From Burkholderiales bacterium (GTDB lineage: Bacteria > Pseudomonadota > Gammaproteobacteria > Burkholderiales > UBA11063): a stretch of 9,102 bases of DNA. The notes beneath the pieces are model-generated. The model searched no databases. It worked only from the letters and a program-made list of their open reading frames with translations, and was not told where the DNA came from. Position numbers and translations under genes: made by a program. The stretch lies in assembly GCA_026461645.1 (NCBI GenBank), contig JAPJMP010000085.1, forward strand, positions 1-9,102, read 5' to 3'. This document shows positions 6,305 through 9,102 of the stretch, in pieces. Within the stretch, counting starts at the first letter, position 1. Each line of letters opens with the position of its first letter.

Positions 6305-8728
6305 TTAATTATTTGTTGAATTTTTAATAATTTCAAAACTTCCTCTTTCAGTACGTCTAACCATTCCTGACTGAACCAAACCTTCCATTATTCTTGCTGC
6401 ACGATTATAACCAATTCCAAATCTAGTTTGCAAGGAACTAATTGAGCAGCGTTTACTTTCATAAAAAAACTGCCAAGCCTCATCAAACATCGGGTCTTGT
6501 TCTGGATCATTGCTTTTATTTTCATCTTCAAACCCCGGCAGTTCATTGCCGTCAGTAAAACCTTCAAGAATTTCATCAATATATTGAGGTTGGCCGCTTG
6601 ATTTAAGAAAATTAACCACACGGTTCAACTCTTCATCATTTACAAAAGCGCCATGAATTCTCTGCGGAAAACCAGTACCTGGTTGCAAAAACAACATATC
6701 CCCTTGCCCTAAAAGAGTTTCGGTCCCCATTTGATCTAAAATAGTTCGCGAATCAATTTTACTTGATACTTGGAATGAAATTCGCGCAGGAATATTTGCT
6801 TTAATTAAACCTGTAATTACATCTACTGAAGGTCTTTGTGTCGCAACAATTAAATGAATCCCTACAGCACGAGCCTTTTGAGCAATACGCGCAATATATT
6901 GTTCAATTTTTTTACCACAAACCATCATTAAATCAGCTAACTCATCAATAATTACTACTATATATGGCCATTTATGAAGATTTTCTTCATCATTGCCTGC
7001 TGCATTAAATGGGTTTAAAATTGGCTTACCTTCATTTTCAGCAGCAGCAATCTTTTGATTATAGCCAACGATATTTTTACTGCCAATTTTAGCCATTACT
7101 TTATAACGCCGCTCCATTTCACCAACTGTCCATTTAAGTGCATTAGCTGCTTGATTCATATCGATAACCACAGGTGCCAATAAATGCGGAATATCTTGAT
7201 AAAATGATAATTCTACCATTTTAGGATCAATCATTATAAACTTAACTTCCTCAGGTGTGGCTTGAAATAGAATAGATAAAATCATAGTATTAACTGCAAC
7301 AGACTTACCTGAGCCAGTAGTGCCGGCTACCAACAAATGTGGCATTTTAGCTAAATCAGTAACAATAACATTCCCCGCAATATCCTTACCTAGAGCCAAA
7401 GTTAATTTACTGCTATTTTTTTGATAAACTTCAGAATCAAATATTTCTTTTAAATAAATAGTTTGACGCTTAAAATTTGGCACTTCAATTCCCATTGAAT
7501 TTTTTCCTGGAATTGTTTCCACGATTCTTACATTAATCAATGCCAAGCCACGGGCAATTTCTTTACCTAAACCAACAATTTTATCGCCTCTAACGCCACG
7601 TGACGGCAAAATTTCATAACGCGTTATAACCGGTCCGCTTTCAGCATTAACCACTTTAGCTTCAACTCCAAATTCAGCTAATTTATTTTCAATCTGATTT
7701 GAGTAATATTCAATTGTGTCATTAGACACAGTGCCAGCTTGATGTACTTGCTGTTCAAGTAAATTAGTATTGGGTAACAACCCTAACTCGGCTGACTGAT
7801 GTTTTATTTTAGCCAAATTAGTTTTCAACTGTAATGGTTTGTTAATTCCTAAATTTAATTCATCCTCGTCTTTCGCCACTGAAGCATTGTTAACGTGTCT
7901 CATGCTGTGCGGATTAAAGGGGACTGTAGCTTGAGCATTAAAATCAAAATTAGCTTTAGGTGATGGGGTCTCATCTAACATGCTACTATAATCATAAACA
8001 GCTATGCTTAAACCATCAGGTGTGATTGAATCTAATTGTGAATTCGTTGAATTTCTTGTTATTGGTTGTGCTGCTGTGCTACTAAATTTATTTTTTATGA
8101 ATAATGCTAAAATTTCAATTATAAGTCCAATTTTTTCAGCTATGATTAACAAAGAAACACTAAAAGTAATAGAAAAAGAAGTTATTAATAACAATAACAC
8201 AATTATTGTTGCTTGCATACTCCCCATATGCTGATTTAAGAGAACAAATAAATTTTTTCCAAGTAATCCACCAAAACCTTTATGTAAATAATTTGAAGTG
8301 TGATTAATAAAAAAGATATTTTCAAAAGTCGAAGCACTAGGTAATAAAATAAAAAAACTAATAATCTGAAAGGTGCTATACCAATTACCAACAGTTATAA
8401 AATTTCTCGTAATTTTACGAAAACCTAAATAAAATAAACAAATGGCAACTAACCACCCGGAAAATCCAAAAATTGATAAAATTCCATCAGCGACCTGTGC
8501 CCCAAAAACTCCAAATTTATTATTTACTCCATCTAAAGTAGAATAACTGGTAAACCATGTCGGGTCCTTAGGCGAGTATGTAAATAACATTCCAGCTACA
8601 ACAACACTCAAAGCAAAAATAACAATCGCCACCAAGTCATTAACGGCTCTTGCAGTTTTATTGGGTAATATTGTTTCGCGATTTTTGGTGGCAAATTTTA
8701 TATCTTGACTAATTTTTTGATGTTTCAT
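6305..8728 (-). CDS. ftsK: DNA translocase FtsK
   Basis: FtsK anchors at the division septum through its N-terminal membrane domain and pumps DNA with its C-terminal motor to finish chromosome segregation and activate XerCD at dif. The 807 residues show hydrophobic segments at about 31-51, 78-103, 118-131 and 172-210 (membrane domain), a linker to about 330, then the alpha/beta motor. That has the Walker A GTTGSGKS (469-476), Walker [11 protein letters not shown] (591-600, D595-E596), [19 protein letters not shown] (616-634), and [16 protein letters not shown] (665-680). A winged-helix gamma domain (about 746-801) has FDEAW and [14 protein letters not shown]. The linker is about 120 residues, far shorter than in E. 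coli. The start ATG overlaps the stop of the hemY-like gene as ATGA and has no clear Shine-Dalgarno, so translation is probably coupled. Instead of lolA, a common downstream neighbour, lpoB follows. Confidence 0.97.
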   Translation of the reverse strand: MKHQKISQDIKFATKNRETILPNKTARAVNDLVAIVIFALSVVVAGMLFTYSPKDPTWFTSYSTLDGVNNKFGVFGAQVADGILSIFGFSGWLVAICLFYLGFRKITRNFITVGNWYSTFQIISFFILLPSASTFENIFFINHTSNYLHKGFGGLLGKNLFVLLNQHMGSMQATIIVLLLLITSFSITFSVSLLIIAEKIGLIIEILALFIKNKFSSTAAQPITRNSTNSQLDSITPDGLSIAVYDYSSMLDETPSPKANFDFNAQATVPFNPHSMRHVNNASVAKDEDELNLGINKPLQLKTNLAKIKHQSAELGLLPNTNLLEQQVHQAGTVSNDTIEYYSNQIENKLAEFGVEAKVVNAESGPVITRYEILPSRGVRGDKIVGLGKEIARGLALINVRIVETIPGKNSMGIEVPNFKRQTIYLKEIFDSEVYQKNSSKLTLALGKDIAGNVIVTDLAKMPHLLVAGTTGSGKSVAVNTMILSILFQATPEEVKFIMIDPKMVELSFYQDIPHLLAPVVIDMNQAANALKWTVGEMERRYKVMAKIGSKNIVGYNQKIAAAENEGKPILNPFNAAGNDEENLHKWPYIVVIIDELADLMMVCGKKIEQYIARIAQKARAVGIHLIVATQRPSVDVITGLIKANIPARISFQVSSKIDSRTILDQMGTETLLGQGDMLFLQPGTGFPQRIHGAFVNDEELNRVVNFLKSSGQPQYIDEILEGFTDGNELPGFEDENKSNDPEQDPMFDEAWQFFYESKRCSISSLQTRFGIGYNRAARIMEGLVQSGMVRRTERGSFEIIKNSTNN

Positions 8729-8967
8729 CTTTGGGCCATATTCGTATTATTAATTTTGCGGCTAAGTTGTCTAACATTTAACCAAAATCTAATTAAAAAA
8801 TAAAATATAACTTCGATGCCAAATATAAAAACAATAAAGCTAAACAAAGTCATATCTAACCTGTAATTTTTAACAAAAATTACTACATGCCCTATGCCAT
8901 TGTTGGCGTAAATGGCAACCACTGAAGCCAAAAGCAAAACTATAATCAATTTAATAATAAACTTCAC
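8725..8967 (-). CDS. Short HemY-like membrane protein (N-terminal domain only)
   Basis: An 80-residue protein with two hydrophobic segments (about 3-20 and 41-60) around a short loop, [20 protein letters not shown] (22-41), followed by a basic tail. The loop and the second segment resemble the start of HemY, for example the GYVLI...NY pattern I recall from E. coli. HemY is normally about 400 residues with periplasmic or cytoplasmic TPR repeats; here the TPR part is absent and the reading frame ends at ftsK. LapA (DUF1049), a small two-helix protein of similar length, is the main alternative. The upstream gene, which looks like the end of HemX, favours HemY. The start is a GTG (8965-8967) with AGGA (8977-8980) nine bases upstream; the previous stop is 11 bases away. 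It could be a reduced functional protein or a decaying remnant; its intact frame and the ATGA overlap favour a retained gene. Confidence 0.6.
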   Translation of the reverse strand: MKFIIKLIIVLLLASVVAIYANNGIGHVVIFVKNYRLDMTLFSFIVFIFGIEVIFYFLIRFWLNVRQLSRKINNTNMAQR

Positions 8968-8978
8968 TTAATTTATTC

Positions 8979-9102
8979 CTATTTTTGCAAGTTATTTAAT
9001 TTATTTAATTGTTTTAATGTGTCATCAATGTTAATATCGTCTATGGCAATATTAATTTGCTCTAGATTATCAACCTGTTTAATTAATTGAGCAATACTTT
9101 GA
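8979..9102 (-). CDS. 3' end of a coding region, possibly hemX
   Basis: The last 40 codons of a gene that continues beyond the right edge, ending in TAG at 8979-8981. The visible residues begin QSIAQLIKQVDNLEQINIAI and end LNKLNNLQK, a Leu/Asn/Gln-rich amphipathic tail. HemX (the membrane-anchored, coiled-coil protein once called uroporphyrinogen-III C-methyltransferase in E. coli) usually precedes hemY and has a C-terminal stretch with spaced Leu/Ile, so hemX is the natural guess, but too little sequence is present to prove it. Its stop codon overlaps the ribosome binding site of the next gene, indicating the same transcript. Confidence 0.45.
   Translation of the reverse strand, partial: QSIAQLIKQVDNLEQINIAIDDINIDDTLKQLNKLNNLQK

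Noticed and set aside
6388..8234. Short open frames inside ftsK on both strands
   Set aside because: They overlap a strongly conserved motor and membrane domain and have no independent support.
8991..9010. Tandem TTATTTAAT repeat at the right edge
   Set aside because: It is two copies inside coding sequence, explained by an LNKLNN residue pattern with AT-rich codons.

Overview
The window is AT-rich chromosomal DNA (G+C about one third by eye) from a proteobacterium, most likely a gammaproteobacterium. The pointers are an LpoB / COG3014 / YcfL-type envelope lipoprotein set, a gamma-type FtsK, a TsaC-type threonylcarbamoyl-AMP synthase, a bacterial thiopurine methyltransferase and a HemX/HemY-like pair at the right edge. 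Very tight gene packing and strong A+T bias would fit a host-associated or otherwise streamlined lineage, but I cannot name the genus. I see no tRNA, rRNA, insertion sequence, phage gene or CRISPR array.

Layout: bases 1-189 are a non-coding leader with one credible plus-strand promoter (extended -10, 111-138). It drives a single plus-strand gene, a thiopurine S-methyltransferase (190-843). Everything else is on the minus strand. Reading from the right edge leftward it is: the 3' end of a probable hemX (8979-9102), an 80-codon hemY-like gene holding only the N-terminal membrane domain (8725-8967), ftsK (6305-8728), lpoB (5702-6289), a secreted CsgG/LpoB-like protein (4918-5697), a COG3014-type lipoprotein (3548-4909), a YcfL-like lipoprotein (3142-3531), a DegT/DnrJ/EryC1 sugar aminotransferase (1985-3145), a short polyprenyl-phosphate sugar-1-phosphate transferase (1391-1984) and tsaC (840-1394).

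The nine minus-strand junctions range from 4-base ATGA overlaps to gaps of at most 16 bases. The whole 8.1-kb run therefore looks like one transcription unit with several translationally coupled steps. Functionally it mixes chromosome segregation at the septum (FtsK), control of peptidoglycan synthesis from the outer membrane (LpoB and its lipoprotein neighbours), the first steps of making an amino-sugar glycan on a lipid carrier (aminotransferase plus sugar transferase) and tRNA t6A modification (TsaC). The run ends tail-to-tail with the methyltransferase gene: the two stop codons overlap, leaving no room for a terminator between them.

The most interesting points are the reduced hemY-like gene fused by overlap to ftsK, the partly uncharacterised four-gene envelope cassette, and the coupling of glycan-initiation genes to the last lipoprotein gene of that cassette.
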